Of a DNA stretch of 64,000 nt, positions 63,603-64,000 are shown one piece after another (position 1 is the stretch's first letter; every line of letters starts with the position of its first letter). Under the pieces are notes generated by a model that saw only the letters and a program-made list of their open reading frames with translations, searched no databases and had not been told where the DNA came from. The stretch spans positions 1,180,001 through 1,244,000 of the forward strand of contig NZ_CP040671.1 of NCBI RefSeq assembly GCF_008386235.1. Direction: 5' to 3'. A program made the position numbers and the translations under genes. Source of the DNA: Thermosynechococcus sp. CL-1. GTDB taxonomy: Bacteria > Cyanobacteriota > Cyanobacteriia > Thermosynechococcales > Thermosynechococcaceae.

Positions 63603-64000
63603 GTGACTGTTGCCCCCTCTGCTGCCCTCAGTGCCGCTGCTCGCCCCGATCCCCGTGGTCGCTTTGGTCGCTTTGGTGGCAAGTATGTTCCCGAAACGCT
63701 GATGCCCGCCCTCAGTGAATTGGAGGCGGCCTTTGCCCACTATCGCCAAGACCCTGAATTCCAAGCAGAATTTCAGCAACTGCTGCGGGACTACGTTGGT
63801 CGTCCCAGTCCCCTCTACTTTGCCGAACGCCTCAGTGCCCACTATGCCCATGATCAAGCCCAACCCCAGATCTATCTAAAACGGGAAGACCTCAACCATA
63901 CGGGTGCCCACAAAATCAACAACGCCCTCGGGCAAGTCCTGCTTGCCAAACGCATGGGCAAACAGCGCATTATTGCCGAAACAGGTGCCGGTCAGCATGG
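63603..64000 (+). CDS. trpB: tryptophan synthase beta chain, N-terminal part
   Basis: GTG start at 63603; 132 codons lie before the right edge. [20 protein letters not shown] is the TrpB N-terminus, [17 protein letters not shown] and [20 protein letters not shown] follow with the PLP Schiff-base lysine in [22 protein letters not shown] is the last visible piece. It condenses indole with serine. 48 bp separate it from the DUF1350 gene on the same strand. Confidence 0.96.
   Translation, partial: MTVAPSAALSAAARPDPRGRFGRFGGKYVPETLMPALSELEAAFAHYRQDPEFQAEFQQLLRDYVGRPSPLYFAERLSAHYAHDQAQPQIYLKREDLNHTGAHKINNALGQVLLAKRMGKQRIIAETGAGQH

Overview
The window reads as chromosome from a thermophilic unicellular cyanobacterium of the Thermosynechococcus type. 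The octamer GCGATCGC (HIP1) recurs throughout. Cyanobacteria-specific genes are abundant: ycf35, ycf46, nblA, ndhO, ndhB, sasA, a carotenoid oxygenase and several conserved cyanobacterial unknowns. From XcsA rightwards the gene order fits my memory of T. elongatus BP-1 locus numbering (xcsA tll0007, ndhO tsl0017, crtE tll0020, sasA tlr0029, ndhB tll0045). The block left of about 16 kb (tkt, fabF, acpP, zam/rnr, fmt, ycf46, ycf35) I remember lying elsewhere in BP-1. That comparison is recollection, not a search.

Layout. 0-4.8 kb: end of a FemAB/GNAT-like gene, a pentapeptide-repeat protein, a small LuxR-type regulator, an Orn/Lys/Arg-decarboxylase-family gene and small unknowns. 4.9-8.4 kb: a leftward acpP-fabF-tkt block joining fatty-acid elongation to the Calvin cycle. 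8.6-16.1 kb: rightward RNase R-like gene, fmt, RHH-ycf46, ycf35, and a solitary DNA methyltransferase coupled to a Nudix-like gene. 16.05-16.76 kb: a decayed 708-bp IS630-type element with imperfect inverted repeats and a TA duplication, inserted in the last codon of the Nudix-like gene. 16.8-21.2 kb: a leftward block with a PilZ cellulose synthase, a PIN/TRAM protein and a glycine-zipper protein. 21.2-28.7 kb: ABC ATPase, photolyase-like fragment and LptF/G permease, then ndhO, a BT1 transporter, a carotenoid oxygenase, a CYTH protein and an M20 amidohydrolase.

28.9-41 kb: GDP-mannose synthesis, a DUF212 protein, crtE, folD, membrane and pentapeptide proteins, a Fur paralogue, a half-size UPF0016 transporter, the clock kinase SasA, lpxD, nblA and a heptad-repeat PD-(D/E)XK protein. 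41-58.3 kb: exported Mn-type SOD, phoH, rpsU, khpA and rpsP; fabD-plsC; gap1; a rhodanese protein; ndhB; an LD-carboxypeptidase; DUF2808; fur; a class A PBP; tyrS; a two-domain M16 peptidase; and ccdA. 58.3-61.5 kb: a CRISPR locus without cas genes nearby. 61.5-64 kb: an F420-ligase-like protein, a DUF1350 hydrolase and the start of trpB.

The most unusual structure is the CRISPR locus. The main array has 31 copies of a 36-nt repeat with a perfect 7-bp hairpin, and its last repeat is decayed. Then comes an unrecognised 163-codon gene with its own ribosome binding site. One base after its stop codon begins a second tract of three repeats, two of them variant. The gene therefore sits where a spacer would be. 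Other points of note are an RNase R-like protein that seems to lack the catalytic acidic cluster, a Nudix-like protein with a degenerate box, and four convergent gene pairs whose stop codons share one CTAG/TTAG tetranucleotide.
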